64,000 nucleotides of DNA from Granulicella pectinivorans (GCF_900114625.1 NZ_FOZL01000002.1:620001-684000), one strand, 5' to 3'. Counted from the first letter of the stretch, positions 8,241 to 17,511 are shown. Notes: a model not told the origin generated them from the letters alone. A program made the numbers and translations.

Positions 8241-9650
8241 GTGAATACGAGTCTGTTTGAACTCTTCAAGATTGGCATCGGTCCCTCCAGCTCGCATACG
8301 GTTGGACCGATGCGGGCTGCGCTGCGGTTTGTGCGGGAACTGGATCTGTCACGCGTCGAACGGGTGCGCGTCGAGCTCTTCGGCTCGCTGGCGCTGACCG
8401 GTGTCGGCCACGCCACGGACCGTGCCGTGCTGCTTGGGCTGCTGGGCGAGGCACCCGATACGATCGATCCGGAAGCGATCGAGAAGAAGCTGGCAGAGAT
8501 TCGCGCAACCGGCCTGCTGGCCCTGCTGGGACAGCGAGTGGTGGCGTTTCAGGAGCCCGAAGATCTCCTCTTCCGGCGGAACCAGATGTACCCGGACCCG
8601 GGAGTCCCGACCCATCCGAACGGGATGCGCTTTCGTGCGCTCGACGCAATGGGGGAAGTGCTGCGGGAGGACATCTTCTACTCCGTGGGTGGCGGATTCA
8701 TCGTCTCGGCGGAGGAGTTTGCCACGGCGACCAATGAGTCCGGCGGACGAGTGGTGCCGTACCCGTTTTCGAGTGGCGCGACGCTGCTGGAGACGGCAGC
8801 CCGGCATGGGCTGACGATCGCTGAACTGGTGATGGCCAACGAGGTGGCGCTGCTGGAGACGTCCGGGATCAATCGTCCCGCATCCGACGGCTCGGGCGAA
8901 GACCGCGTGCGCGGTGGAATCCTCGCTCTGTGGCGCGTGATGATGGACTGCACGGCGCGCGGTATCGCGACCGAGGGGATTCTGCCGGGAGGCTTGAACG
9001 TGAGGCGGCGAGCGCATCGGCTGGCGGCGCGGCTGACCGGATCACCGGTTCCGGATCCGCTGGCCGCGATCGACTGGGTCACGCTCTGGGCGATGGCCGT
9101 GAATGAAGAGAACGCCGCCGGCGGGCGAGTCGTCACGGCACCCACGAACGGCGCGGCCGGGGTGATCCCGGCGATCGGGCACTATCTGCGCTTCGTCGCG
9201 GAGGCCGATGAGGACGCGCTGGTGAGGTACTTTCTCACCGCCGCCGCCATTGGGATCCTCTACAAGGAGAACGCCAGCATCTCCGGCGCGGAGGTCGGGT
9301 GCCAGGGCGAGGTCGGGGTAGCCTGCTCGATGGCGGCGGGCGGTCTCGTCGCCGCGCTGGGCGGTACGAACGAGCAGGTCGAGCACGCGGCCGAGATCGG
9401 CATGGAGCACAATCTGGGAATGACCTGCGACCCCATCGGCGGCCTCGTGCAGATCCCGTGCATCGAGCGCAACGGCATGGGCGCCGTCAAAGCCATCAAC
9501 GCCGCCAGAATGGCGATGCACGAGACCGAAGGTCACAAGCTGTCGCTCGACCAGGTGATCGAGACGATGTACCAGACCGGGATGGATATGCAGTCGCGCT
9601 ACAAAGAAACGAGTCTGGCTGGGTTGGCTTTGAATATTATTGAGTGCTGA
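8241..9650 (+). CDS. sdaA: L-serine ammonia-lyase, iron-sulfur type
   Basis: Converts L-serine to pyruvate and ammonia using a [4Fe-4S] cluster. The 469-residue single-chain form combines the beta domain (starts with SLFELFKIGIGPSSSHTVGP) and the alpha domain (APTNGAAGVIPA, then GAEVGCQGEVGVACSMAAGG and GMTCDPIGGLVQIPCIERN). These cysteines are the cluster ligands expected in SdaA. The GTG at 8241 is the start, giving the conserved N-terminus. The gene is 28 bases downstream of the HEAT-repeat gene, which could put them on one transcript. It is followed at once by a broken accessory gene. Confidence 0.95.
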   Translation: MNTSLFELFKIGIGPSSSHTVGPMRAALRFVRELDLSRVERVRVELFGSLALTGVGHATDRAVLLGLLGEAPDTIDPEAIEKKLAEIRATGLLALLGQRVVAFQEPEDLLFRRNQMYPDPGVPTHPNGMRFRALDAMGEVLREDIFYSVGGGFIVSAEEFATATNESGGRVVPYPFSSGATLLETAARHGLTIAELVMANEVALLETSGINRPASDGSGEDRVRGGILALWRVMMDCTARGIATEGILPGGLNVRRRAHRLAARLTGSPVPDPLAAIDWVTLWAMAVNEENAAGGRVVTAPTNGAAGVIPAIGHYLRFVAEADEDALVRYFLTAAAIGILYKENASISGAEVGCQGEVGVACSMAAGGLVAALGGTNEQVEHAAEIGMEHNLGMTCDPIGGLVQIPCIERNGMGAVKAINAARMAMHETEGHKLSLDQVIETMYQTGMDMQSRYKETSLAGLALNIIEC

Positions 9651-9666
9651 AGGAGGGTAGGTCGCC

Positions 9667-10229
9667 ATGGAAGTTTGTCGACTTACCTACGGGGAGTTAG
9701 GGGCTGCCCTGGAACAGAAGGCTGCGGCTCAGGAGACCATTACCTACAACGATCTCGCGCGACAGCTTGGCTTACAGAAGGTAGACAATCTCTTCTCAAA
9801 CCATCCTTTCAAAGCCTTTTTGAGCAACGAGATGCATGGGACGCGATCGAACAGCGCCCCTTTCGCACGGCTGTCGTTGTTCAAAAAACAACCGGGCGTC
9901 CCGGTCGAGGATTCTTTCGATCTATCTCCGAGCATCGTGGAATCGAGATACCGGAAAGCGACGAAGATTCGTTCTGGATCCGGGAGCGAGAGGAGCTATT
10001 TGCGTATTTCGATCCTGCACGTGAACAGCAAACGATCACGATCAAGTTAAGCCCGTCTCAATGGAATCGGCTTCGTCGCCTTGCGGACGGTTACAAGATG
10101 AGTCCTGAAGATGTCCTCGGATCGAATCTGACGGAGCATCTTGCCTCTCTTGAAAATGAGCGAGCGATCATGGCCAAACAACGAGAGGCCATCCAGCGCG
10201 GTGCGTCCTGGGACAGGATGAGGTCGTGA
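9667..10229 (+). pseudogene. Frameshifted HTH-like / ribbon-helix-helix gene
   Basis: A good ribosome-binding site (AAGGAGG at 9650-9656) precedes ATG 9667. The first frame encodes TYGELGAALEQKAAAQETIT and LARQLGLQKVDNLFSNHP, helix-turn-helix-like. It then loses sense at about 9805. The coherent protein resumes in another frame as FQSLFEQRDAWDAIEQRPFR, TGRPGRGFF and SDEDSFWIREREELFAYF. The same frame runs on into a ribbon-helix-helix-like tail (QTITIKLSPSQWNRLRRLAD) ending at 10229. Loss of one base near CCATCCTTTC explains the break. A 17-codon GTG frame overlaps its stop (10226-10279) and may be the truncated start of a partner gene. I do not recognise a named family for the N-terminal part. 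Confidence 0.6.
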
Positions 10230-10301
10230 AACGAATCGAAAAACTTCTGGACGAGCGCGAATTGCACGATGCCGCGTAGAGCTTTACCGCGTCGATCTTG
10301 A

Positions 10302-11480
10302 TCACATCCTCTCCACCGCCAGAGCCACCGAATTCCCCCCACCCAGACAAAGCGCCGCCACCCCCTTCTTCGCCCCCCGCCGCACCATCTCATGCACCAG
10401 CGTCACGAGTACCCTCGCTCCGCTCGCCCCAATCGGATGCCCGATGGCCACCGCGCCTCCATTGACATTCACCTTCGCAGGGTCGAGTCCGAGCTCCTTC
10501 ATCACCCCCAGAGCCTGCACGCTGAAGGCCTCGTTGAGTTCGTAGAGATCTACCTCTTCCCTGCTCCACCCCGCCTTCGCCAGAACCTTCTGCACGCCGG
10601 TCACCGGTGCGAGCATCACCCACTTTGGCGCCACTCCGCTGGTGGCCTGCGCCTTGATCCTTACCAGCACCTTCAACCCCAGCGTCGAGGCCCTCTCCGC
10701 AGACATGACCACCAACGCCGCCGCGGCGTCGTTCACCCCCGGAGCGTTCCCCGCCGTCACCGTCCCGTCCTTCTTGAAAGCAGGTCGAAGAGCCGCGAGC
10801 GCTTCCAGCGTCGTATCCTCCCGGATACTTTCATCGCGAGTAAACAGGGTCGCCCCCTTCTTCCCCGCAATCTCCACCGGCACCACCTCGGCATCGAACC
10901 GCCCCTCCGCCCACGCCGCAGCCGCCTTGCGATGCGAAGCCAGCGCATACGCATCCTGCTGCTCGCGTGTAATGCCATGCTTCTCCGCGACGAGCTCCCC
11001 GGTCATGCCCATATGCTGGTCATCACACGCACACCACAACCCATCCCGCACCATCGAGTCCACCGCCGCCGCATCGCCCATGCGAAAGCCCTTCCGCGCA
11101 CCCGGCAGCAGATACGGCGCATTCGACATCGACTCCATCCCCCCGGCGACGACAACCTCCGCAGCTCCGGTTTGGATGGCCTGCGCAGCCAGTGCAACAG
11201 CCTTCAAGCCGCTGCCGCACACCATGTTGATCGTCAGCGCGGAGACGGTATCCGCAAGCCCGGCCCGCAGGGCGGACTGACGAGCGGGATTCTGCCCCAG
11301 GCCAGCCGAAAGAACGCATCCCATCACGCATTCCTCGACACTCGCAGGATCGATCCCGGCGCGACGAACCGCCTCTCGAACGGCGATCGCGCCAAGCTCC
11401 ACCGCCGAGAGACCCGCAAGACTGCCTAAAAACTTGCCCACCGGCGTACGCGCGGCGGAGACGATCACGACATCACGCAT
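10302..11480 (-). CDS. Acetyl-CoA C-acyltransferase (thiolase)
   Basis: A 392-residue thiolase that condenses or cleaves acyl-CoA with acetyl-CoA. Active-site residues are visible: acyl-accepting Cys88 in NMVCGSGLKAV, the His of GGAVAIGHPIGASGAR near 347 and the Cys of ALCLGGGNS near 378. Its length and the PVTGVQKVLAKAGW region fit the degradative/biosynthetic acetyl-CoA acetyltransferase group (AtoB/PhaA-like). No beta-oxidation or PHB genes flank it, so the pathway cannot be assigned. It is convergent with the pseudogene downstream and separated by only about 22 bases from the tiny frame there. Confidence 0.93.
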   Translation of the reverse strand: MRDVVIVSAARTPVGKFLGSLAGLSAVELGAIAVREAVRRAGIDPASVEECVMGCVLSAGLGQNPARQSALRAGLADTVSALTINMVCGSGLKAVALAAQAIQTGAAEVVVAGGMESMSNAPYLLPGARKGFRMGDAAAVDSMVRDGLWCACDDQHMGMTGELVAEKHGITREQQDAYALASHRKAAAAWAEGRFDAEVVPVEIAGKKGATLFTRDESIREDTTLEALAALRPAFKKDGTVTAGNAPGVNDAAAALVVMSAERASTLGLKVLVRIKAQATSGVAPKWVMLAPVTGVQKVLAKAGWSREEVDLYELNEAFSVQALGVMKELGLDPAKVNVNGGAVAIGHPIGASGARVLVTLVHEMVRRGAKKGVAALCLGGGNSVALAVERM

Positions 11481-11542
11481 CGAAGACTCCCAGCCGGAAA
11501 GTATACGTCCAGTTCACAACGCGTGGCCTCTCGCCTAAAGGA

Positions 11543-11569
11543 AAATGGGGGACGCACGATGCGTCCCCC
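11543..11569 (-). terminator. Intrinsic terminator after the coiled-coil gene
   Basis: GGGGGACGCA at 11547-11556 pairs with TGCGTCCCCC at 11560-11569 around a 3-base loop. GAAAAT at 11541-11546 gives an ATTTTC tail on the minus strand. It lies about 45 bases past the stop at 11613. Confidence 0.85.
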
Positions 11570-11612
11570 GCTTGCAGTTTGGAAGTGCCATGCATGCCGT
11601 TCAGGCAATCCC

Positions 11613-12449
11613 TTAGGATGCACCCTTGGGAGTGGAAAGGTAGCCGGTAACCTGGTTCTTCGAGATCTGGTTGACGACCAGCTCGTACAGCACGGGCGTC
11701 TTGCCCGTATAGAACTGCACCGGTTCGTCGAGACCCTTGTCCTTCTTCTCGATATTCTTGTCATCCGCGCTGACGTTGAGCGTGAACTTCGAGTGCTTCT
11801 CGTCGGCCTTCTTCAACTGCAGCTTGATGCTCGAAAGCAGCAGGGGCTGTTGTCCCTTGTGCAGGGTGAACTCGTAGTAGTTGCGATCGCCCTTGTGCTT
11901 CAGCACTTCAAGCTCCGCATGCGTCGTGGCAATCTGGCCACTCATCACGCCGGCATCGCCAACCACACGCTGCAACTGCACCTTGGTGTCTTCGAGATCC
12001 TGCTTCGTGGAAGCCACATCGGTCTTCACGCCACCAACATCGGTCTTCACGCCGCCCACGTCCGTCTTCACGGCCGAGACATCGCTGGCGACCGCGCCAA
12101 TCTGCTTGGCGTTCACCTCCTGCTCATGCTCGATCTTCGCCGTGGACGCGCGCTGCGCCGCCATAATCGCCGTCGCGCGCGCTTCAAGCTGCTTCTGGGT
12201 CATGCCGACGCTTTGTCCCAGCGTCTCGCTGGTGGCCTGCAACTGCGCGTTGGTCGCTTCCAGCTTCTTGGCCAGCTCGATGTTGCGCTGCGTCGCGGTC
12301 GCGAGGTTCGCCTCATCGGTCTCCAGATGGTTGTGCAGACCGAAGCACCAGATAAGCGCGCCGACTGCGAGCACCACGGCCACGACAGCCGTGATCAGCG
12401 GGCCCGAAGCCTCGCGTTGTTCTACGTATTTCTCTTCGTTAACGCTCAT
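11613..12449 (-). CDS. Single-pass membrane protein with periplasmic coiled coil
   Basis: A 278-residue protein starting MSVNEEKYVEQRE, with one transmembrane helix at about residues 17-38 (LITAVVAVVLAVGALIWCFG). A long coiled coil follows, and then a C-terminal globular region (YYEFTLHKGQQPLLLSSIKL to the end). The coil includes a heptad repeated almost exactly, VKTDVGG VKTDVGG VKTDVAS, encoded by 21-base tandem repeats. ATG 12449 is chosen because GGAGGAA sits 7 bases upstream; the longer frame to 12548 lacks this. The function is unknown; the architecture suggests a structural or scaffolding envelope protein. It is divergent from thiO. Confidence 0.75.
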   Translation of the reverse strand: MSVNEEKYVEQREASGPLITAVVAVVLAVGALIWCFGLHNHLETDEANLATATQRNIELAKKLEATNAQLQATSETLGQSVGMTQKQLEARATAIMAAQRASTAKIEHEQEVNAKQIGAVASDVSAVKTDVGGVKTDVGGVKTDVASTKQDLEDTKVQLQRVVGDAGVMSGQIATTHAELEVLKHKGDRNYYEFTLHKGQQPLLLSSIKLQLKKADEKHSKFTLNVSADDKNIEKKDKGLDEPVQFYTGKTPVLYELVVNQISKNQVTGYLSTPKGAS

Positions 12450-12562
12450 ACGTTCTATTCCTCCACGATCAGTTCGTCCCCGCTCCTCGACGATCGAAGA
12501 ACAGAGGCCAAACGTTCTTGGGCCAGTGATGATGCAGGGCCTTTCCAAACTAAAATAGTTAG

Positions 12563-13612
12563 ATGCTCGATTGCGACGTTTGTGTTACCGGGGCCGGGAT
12601 AATTGGTCTGTCGATTGCGTTGGAGCTCCATCGTCGTGGAGCTCGGGTAACGGTGCTGGAACGGGGAACGGCGCTTCGGGAGGCATCGCAGGCGGCCGCC
12701 GGAATGCTGGCCGCGAAAGATCCCGAAAACCCGGTGGAACTCACTGCACTGTCTCAACTGAGCATCGCCCGTTACACGGAGTTCCTGGTTGAGATCGAGA
12801 GGCTTGGAGGACGGCCCGTTCCCTTCCAGACCAGTTTGACGCTGCAGGCCCTGGAAGGCAACGCTTTTCTGGAATCCACAGGATTTCCAGAAGGTTTCTC
12901 CTCCGGCAAACTGCGCTTCCAGCAACTCTCCGAGTGGTCGCTTGACCCACGGCAGCTTGCGCCGGCGATTCGTGCCGCCGTCGAGGCAACGCCAATCCGT
13001 CTTCTGGAAGACACAGCCGTTCAGACCGTCGGCGAGTCCAAGGATGGAGTCGCCGTGCAAACCAACGCCGGCGAAATACGCGCGGACCGGATCGTCCACG
13101 CGATGGGCGCATGGAGCAACGCCCCGGTCAAGCCGCGCAAAGGACAGATGCTTGCGGTAAAGATGCCGCATGGCGTTCCGATCGACTTCGTGGTCAGGAC
13201 ACCGGAGATCTACGTCGTGCCACGCCTGCATGGACCACGCGCCGGACAGGTGGTCATCGGCGCAACGGTAGAGGACGCTGGGTTTTCCACGACAACCGAT
13301 GCGGCAAGCCTCGCCTCCCTGCGTGCGATGGCGGCGGAGTTTCTGCCGGTGCTGGCGGATGAAGACGCCTGTCCCGTTCTCGACCAGTGGGCCGGGCTGC
13401 GCCCGTTTACGCCGGACTACCTGCCGCTGATGGGATGGGCGGACGGGAGCCGTAGGAAGCTGATCGCCACGGGCCACTACCGCAATGGGATGCTGCTGGC
13501 TCCGGGAACGGCAAAGGTCGTCGCCGACCTGCTGGAGGGAAAAGAATCCGTGGTCGACCTCAGCGCGTTTTCGCCGAGCCGGTTTCTGGAGGAGCAGTCC
13601 AAGATAGACTGA
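12563..13612 (+). CDS. thiO: Glycine oxidase ThiO-like FAD-dependent oxidoreductase
   Basis: A DAO-family flavoprotein of 349 residues, expected to oxidise glycine to iminoglycine for the thiazole ring of thiamine. The FAD-binding Rossmann motif VTGAGIIGLSIALELHRRGA lies at residues 8-27. The middle has KPRKGQMLAV and the C-terminal FAD-contacting stretch is TGHYRNGMLLAPGTA, both typical of ThiO. There are no thiG/thiS/thiF genes in the window, so the thiamine role is inferred from family alone; other D-amino-acid oxidase specificities are possible. Confidence 0.85.
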   Translation: MLDCDVCVTGAGIIGLSIALELHRRGARVTVLERGTALREASQAAAGMLAAKDPENPVELTALSQLSIARYTEFLVEIERLGGRPVPFQTSLTLQALEGNAFLESTGFPEGFSSGKLRFQQLSEWSLDPRQLAPAIRAAVEATPIRLLEDTAVQTVGESKDGVAVQTNAGEIRADRIVHAMGAWSNAPVKPRKGQMLAVKMPHGVPIDFVVRTPEIYVVPRLHGPRAGQVVIGATVEDAGFSTTTDAASLASLRAMAAEFLPVLADEDACPVLDQWAGLRPFTPDYLPLMGWADGSRRKLIATGHYRNGMLLAPGTAKVVADLLEGKESVVDLSAFSPSRFLEEQSKID

Positions 13613-13644
13613 CGGAATTCTGGCCACATTTTCCAGGCAGTGAA

Positions 13645-13742
13645 CCAGCAATATCCATGCATTTCACCACGTTTTCAGGTCCGAAACGTCTCTGGTGGAA
13701 CATTGGCTTTTTTGCATCGACGGTCGCTAACTTCTTTAGAAA
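13645..13742 (+). repeat. Dispersed intergenic repeat, copy 1
   Basis: This stretch between thiO and citrate synthase shares an ordered series of matches with 17561-17668 read on the minus strand: ATATCCATGCA, ACCAC, GTCC-AAACG, TGGTG-AACATTGG, TTTT-GC and TTTAGAA, with comparable spacing. Both copies have complementary CCAC/GTGG arms around the middle, giving a hairpin. The rest of 13613-13931 holds no convincing gene. Confidence 0.6.
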
Positions 13743-13931
13743 TCCATACTTCCGGAGACGCGCCGTTGCGGCCTCTTTTATGGCGAAAAAGGCCTGGCTG
13801 TTCTGCCTCATTGGTCAGACCAAAGCGGCACGGCTCATGCCAGATTGGTCCGAAGAGGTATGCGTAGTGCAGCCATTCTTGGGGAGGAAGTGCCTTTTTC
13901 GCACACTTCGGCCGATATTCGCACCACAAAC

Positions 13932-13961
13932 ATGACAACGCTTTCTTCGCTGCGCTATAAC
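13932..13961 (+). promoter_or_regulatory. Candidate promoter for citrate synthase
   Basis: ATGACA at 13932-13937 and TATAAC at 13956-13961, 18 bases apart, resemble -35 and -10 boxes of a housekeeping sigma factor. They lie about 40 bases before the ATG at 13999, which has AAGGA at 13988-13992. Confidence 0.4.
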
Positions 13962-13998
13962 CGAATGTACTTTCACCGTCGTTTCTCAAGGATTGCCC

Positions 13999-15132
13999 AT
14001 GTCTACAGCGGTTGCGTCAAAAGGTCTCGAAGGCATCGTCGCCACAACCTCCTCCATCTGCTGGATTGACGGGGATGCAGGCGTTCTTTCGTATCGCGGA
14101 ATCGATATTCACGAGCTGGCGACCAAGTCGACCTTCGAGGAGACGACCTACCTGCTCTGGAATGGCAAGCTGCCCACGGCGGACGAGCTCGCGGCCTTCT
14201 CGAAAGAGCTCGCCGAGGCCCGTGAGATCGACCCGGCCATCATTGATTTCCTGAAGCGTGTGCCGTCCGCGGCCACTCCCATGGAGGTGCTGCGTACGGC
14301 GGTCTCGCTGCTGAGCATGTACGAAGCCGACGAGAAGTCCACGGCGCACGACGCCAACGTCAAAAAAGCCTTCCACCTCACCGCACAGATTCCGATGATC
14401 GTCGCCCTGTTCGACCGGATTCGCAAGGGCAAGGAGATCGTCGAGGCCGACAAGAGCCTCTCCCACGCTGGAAACTTCCTCTGGATGCTGAACGGCGAAA
14501 AGCCCTCCGAGACCGCCACCAAGGCACTCGATGTGGCGCTCATTCTGCATGCCGACCACGAACTGAACGCCAGCACCTTTGCCGCGCGCGTCATCGCCGC
14601 GACGCTGGCCGACATGCACTCCGCCATTACGGGCGCCATCGGAGCCCTGAAGGGGCCTCTGCATGGCGGTGCCAATGAGGCCACGATGCACCTTCTGTAC
14701 GCGATCGACGCGGCAGGAGCCGACCCGGTCGAGTACGTGAAGCAGATGTTTGCCGAAAAGAAGAAGATCTCTGGCTTCGGACACCGCGTCTATCACACCG
14801 AAGACCCCCGCGCGACCCACCTCCGCAAGATGTCGCAGGAACTCGGCACCGCCGCCGGAAATACGAAATGGTTTGATCTGTCGCAGAAGATCGAGGCGTT
14901 TGTGAAGGGCGAGAAGAAGCTGAACGCCAACGTCGACTTCTACTCCGCCAGCACGTACACGACGCTGGGCATCGACATCGACCTGTTTACGCCGATCTTC
15001 GCCGTCAGCCGCATCGCAGGCTGGGCTGCGCATGTGATCGAGCAGCATGATGACAACCGCTTGATCCGTCCGCGCGCCGAATACACCGGCCCCGCCTACC
15101 CGGCGCCCTACATTCCGGTCGCGAGCCGGTAG
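13999..15132 (+). CDS. gltA: Citrate synthase
   Basis: Condenses acetyl-CoA and oxaloacetate to citrate at the entry of the TCA cycle. The 377-residue length is that of the short, dimeric type found in Gram-positives, archaea and acidobacteria. Signature segments are GVLSYRGIDIHELA near the N-terminus, HADHELNASTFAAR, GPLHGGANE and SGFGHRVYHTEDPRA. The catalytic histidines lie in GPLHGG and GFGHRVY, and the aspartate in NANVDFYSA. ATG 13999 is chosen over TTG 13993 because AAGGA lies 7 bases upstream. A methylcitrate synthase role cannot be excluded by sequence alone, but no prp genes are nearby. Confidence 0.95.
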   Translation: MSTAVASKGLEGIVATTSSICWIDGDAGVLSYRGIDIHELATKSTFEETTYLLWNGKLPTADELAAFSKELAEAREIDPAIIDFLKRVPSAATPMEVLRTAVSLLSMYEADEKSTAHDANVKKAFHLTAQIPMIVALFDRIRKGKEIVEADKSLSHAGNFLWMLNGEKPSETATKALDVALILHADHELNASTFAARVIAATLADMHSAITGAIGALKGPLHGGANEATMHLLYAIDAAGADPVEYVKQMFAEKKKISGFGHRVYHTEDPRATHLRKMSQELGTAAGNTKWFDLSQKIEAFVKGEKKLNANVDFYSASTYTTLGIDIDLFTPIFAVSRIAGWAAHVIEQHDDNRLIRPRAEYTGPAYPAPYIPVASR

Positions 15133-15210
15133 CTTTCCATCACCCCGGATGATTCTCCTTCTGGCGTGCCGCCTGAAAAGGTGAAATGCTGGAACGGAAG
15201 GACTTCCGGG

Positions 15211-16275
15211 GTGATTGCTTTGCCAGATCGATGTCTCTGCCTCGCCAGTCTGCTGCTTGTTTCGCTGGCTGCCGTGGCGCAGGGTAAACCCGTGGCACAG
15301 AAGTCACGGTCGGTCGAGCAGTCTCTGCACTCCGCCGATGAAACCCTGAAACTTCTGGATCAGGCAGTGCCGAAGGCCGAGCAGGGTGCGGTCGCGACCC
15401 CCACTCCCACCAAAGAATCCGAAGTCCCGGATGTTCCGGGGCTTTCGTCCGTCCTGAAGGGCTTCAACGCCGGCTTCACGGTATCGGGCGTACACGACGA
15501 CTACACCGGCTGGGGAACGTCGATCACACCCGCACTGGGCTACGCCTTCAACGACACGTTCAACGCCGATGTGAGCGTTCCGATCTACTTCTTTCGCCTG
15601 GCCCCGACCACCAAGGCACGGCCCAAGCCGAATGCGTTGCTGGTGCCGACCCGCGGGGAGATGGGTGACGTGGTGCTTGCGGGCCACATGCACTTCGCCC
15701 CGGAGCACTATGAGTACCAGGCAACCGCTGCCCTCGCGATTCCCACCGGGGATGCGAAGGATGGCCTGACCACAGGGCTGACGGCATTCGATTTTACGAA
15801 CCACTTCGATGTGCCGGTCTGGAAGCTGTCTCCCAACCTGGACATCGGGATGGGCGACAACGCCTCGCTGGTGAACCGGATCTCGACCAAAAACTACCAA
15901 CCCTCGCAGGGACCGCTTTCGCACTACCAGATCGGCGTCGGGATGTCTCTGCCGCTTGGGGCGAGCTTCGATGTGGGGGCCTATGAGCAGTTGCCGGTCG
16001 GGGACCAGAAGATCTATGCTCCGTCTCCGCGGAATGAGAAGATTCTGGTGGTGACGGGGCGCAAGATCGCCGAGGACAATGGCATCATCACCTCGATGGA
16101 TGTCCCGATGGGCGGGCATATGACCTTCTCCGGCTACTACAACCGCAGCACGCGGTACCGGTCGGACACGGTGGCGATCGGCTATACGTATGTGCTGCGC
16201 GGGGCTCCTCCCCCGGCTGGGATACCGGATGCGACGCTCGACGAACTCATCCGCAGCGCGCCCGCAAAGCCGTGA
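15211..16275 (+). CDS. Secreted putative outer-membrane beta-barrel protein
   Basis: A 354-residue protein with a signal peptide (CLCLASLLLVSLAAVAQG) starting at GTG 15211, which has GGAAGGA about 11 bases upstream. The frame is open back to GTG 15166, but that adds a charged leader before the signal. After a low-complexity linker, alternating hydrophobic strands appear (FNAGFTVSGVHDDYTGW, TPALGYAFNDTFNADVSVPI, YEYQATAALAIPTGD, GHMTFSGYYNRSTRY), ending AIGYTYVLR. This is the pattern of transporter-like or MetA-pathway-type outer-membrane proteins. The substrate is unknown. Confidence 0.6.
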   Translation: MIALPDRCLCLASLLLVSLAAVAQGKPVAQKSRSVEQSLHSADETLKLLDQAVPKAEQGAVATPTPTKESEVPDVPGLSSVLKGFNAGFTVSGVHDDYTGWGTSITPALGYAFNDTFNADVSVPIYFFRLAPTTKARPKPNALLVPTRGEMGDVVLAGHMHFAPEHYEYQATAALAIPTGDAKDGLTTGLTAFDFTNHFDVPVWKLSPNLDIGMGDNASLVNRISTKNYQPSQGPLSHYQIGVGMSLPLGASFDVGAYEQLPVGDQKIYAPSPRNEKILVVTGRKIAEDNGIITSMDVPMGGHMTFSGYYNRSTRYRSDTVAIGYTYVLRGAPPPAGIPDATLDELIRSAPAKP

Positions 16276-16312
16276 CGCGAGGCAAGGCAAGGCAGAGCGG
16301 TAGACTGACGGT

Positions 16313-17479
16313 ATGGCAAGAATGTACATGGATGCGAATGCGACGACTCCCCTGCTTCCCGAGGTGGTCGCGGCGATGAACCCCTACTGGATGGAACAGT
16401 TCGGCAATGCGAGCTCGATTCACCAGGCGGGTCAGGGTGCGCGCGCTGCGGTCGAGCAGGCGCGGGAGTCGGTGGCACGGCTGCTGGGATGCACGCCGGC
16501 AGAGCTGATCTTTACCTCGGGCGGTACGGAGAGCGATAACCTGGCGATCTTCGGGGTGTTGCAGCCGTTTGTCGACGCGGGCGAGAAGGTCCACATGATC
16601 ACATCGGCCATCGAACACAACGCGATCTTGAACACCGCGGAGGCGCTGCGGAAGCGCGGGGTGGAGGTCACGCTGATTCCTCCCACGCTGGGGGGGCTGA
16701 TCGATCCCGAGGCCGTACGCGCAGCGATGCAGCCGCATACGAAGCTGGTGACCATCATGCTGGCGAACAACGAGACGGGTGTCGTGCAGCCGATCGCGGA
16801 GCTCGCGGCGGTGGCGCATGCGGGTGGCGCGCTGTTCCATACCGATGCGATTCAGGCGGCGGGCAAGGTGACGATCGATCTGAAGAAGCTGCAGGATATT
16901 GATTTATTGAGTCTTTCGGGACACAAGATGTACGCGCCGAAGGGGACCGGGATCCTGTATCTGCGCAAGAAGACGGCGCTGGCTCCGATGCTCTTTGGCG
17001 GGCAGCATGAGCGCGGACGGAGGCCTGGAACGGAGAACGTTCCGGGGATCGTCGGTCTGGGCAAGGCCGCGGATCTGGCGTGGGAGTGGATGGCGGAAGG
17101 CGGGCCCGCGGAGCTTGGTGCGTTGCGGGACCGGCTGGAGCAGGGCGTCATCGCCCGTGTGGGCTCAGGCGTGGGCGTGAACGGTGCGGGAAGCCCGCGC
17201 GCTGCGAATACGACCAACATGTTCTTCGAGGGCGTGGAGGCGGAGGCGCTGGTCATCGCGTTGGATCTAAAGGGAGTTGCGATCAGCGGTGGATCCGCCT
17301 GCATGTCCGGCGCGACCAAGCCGTCGCATGTGCTGCTCTCGATGGGGATGGGCGAGGTGCGGGCTCGAGGGAGCGTACGGATCTCGCTTTCTCGGCTGAA
17401 CACCCCCGAGGAGATCGACCTGGCAATCGGGTTGATTGCGGATGCTGTGGTCCGTCTACGGTCGATGCCCGCCGCCTAG
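16313..17479 (+). CDS. Cysteine desulfurase (IscS/NifS family)
   Basis: A PLP-dependent enzyme of 388 residues that removes sulfur from cysteine for Fe-S cluster or thiouridine biosynthesis. The PLP lysine is in LSGHKMYAPKG, the substrate-contacting stretch is FGGQHERGRRPGTENV, and the persulfide cysteine is in GGSACMSGATKPSHVL. The short loop around this Cys (ACMSG) fits group I/IscS-NifS more than SufS. No iscU or iscA is adjacent. A link to MnmA at 25 kb, which needs persulfide sulfur, is plausible but not shown by gene context. Confidence 0.92.
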   Translation: MARMYMDANATTPLLPEVVAAMNPYWMEQFGNASSIHQAGQGARAAVEQARESVARLLGCTPAELIFTSGGTESDNLAIFGVLQPFVDAGEKVHMITSAIEHNAILNTAEALRKRGVEVTLIPPTLGGLIDPEAVRAAMQPHTKLVTIMLANNETGVVQPIAELAAVAHAGGALFHTDAIQAAGKVTIDLKKLQDIDLLSLSGHKMYAPKGTGILYLRKKTALAPMLFGGQHERGRRPGTENVPGIVGLGKAADLAWEWMAEGGPAELGALRDRLEQGVIARVGSGVGVNGAGSPRAANTTNMFFEGVEAEALVIALDLKGVAISGGSACMSGATKPSHVLLSMGMGEVRARGSVRISLSRLNTPEEIDLAIGLIADAVVRLRSMPAA

Positions 17480-17511
17480 AGGTCGGACCTCTCGCTGTAA
17501 AGTGGGACACA

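Noticed and set aside
9790..9820. Programmed -1 frameshift in the HTH-like gene
   Set aside because: There is no canonical X-XXY-YYZ slippery heptamer; a simple one-base loss is the simpler explanation, although it is not excluded.
12016..12099. CRISPR-like tandem repeat
   Set aside because: The 21-base units are contiguous with no spacers and encode in-frame heptads.
13657..13935. 92-residue frame between thiO and citrate synthase
   Set aside because: It overlaps the dispersed repeat, shows no homology and has no ribosome-binding site.
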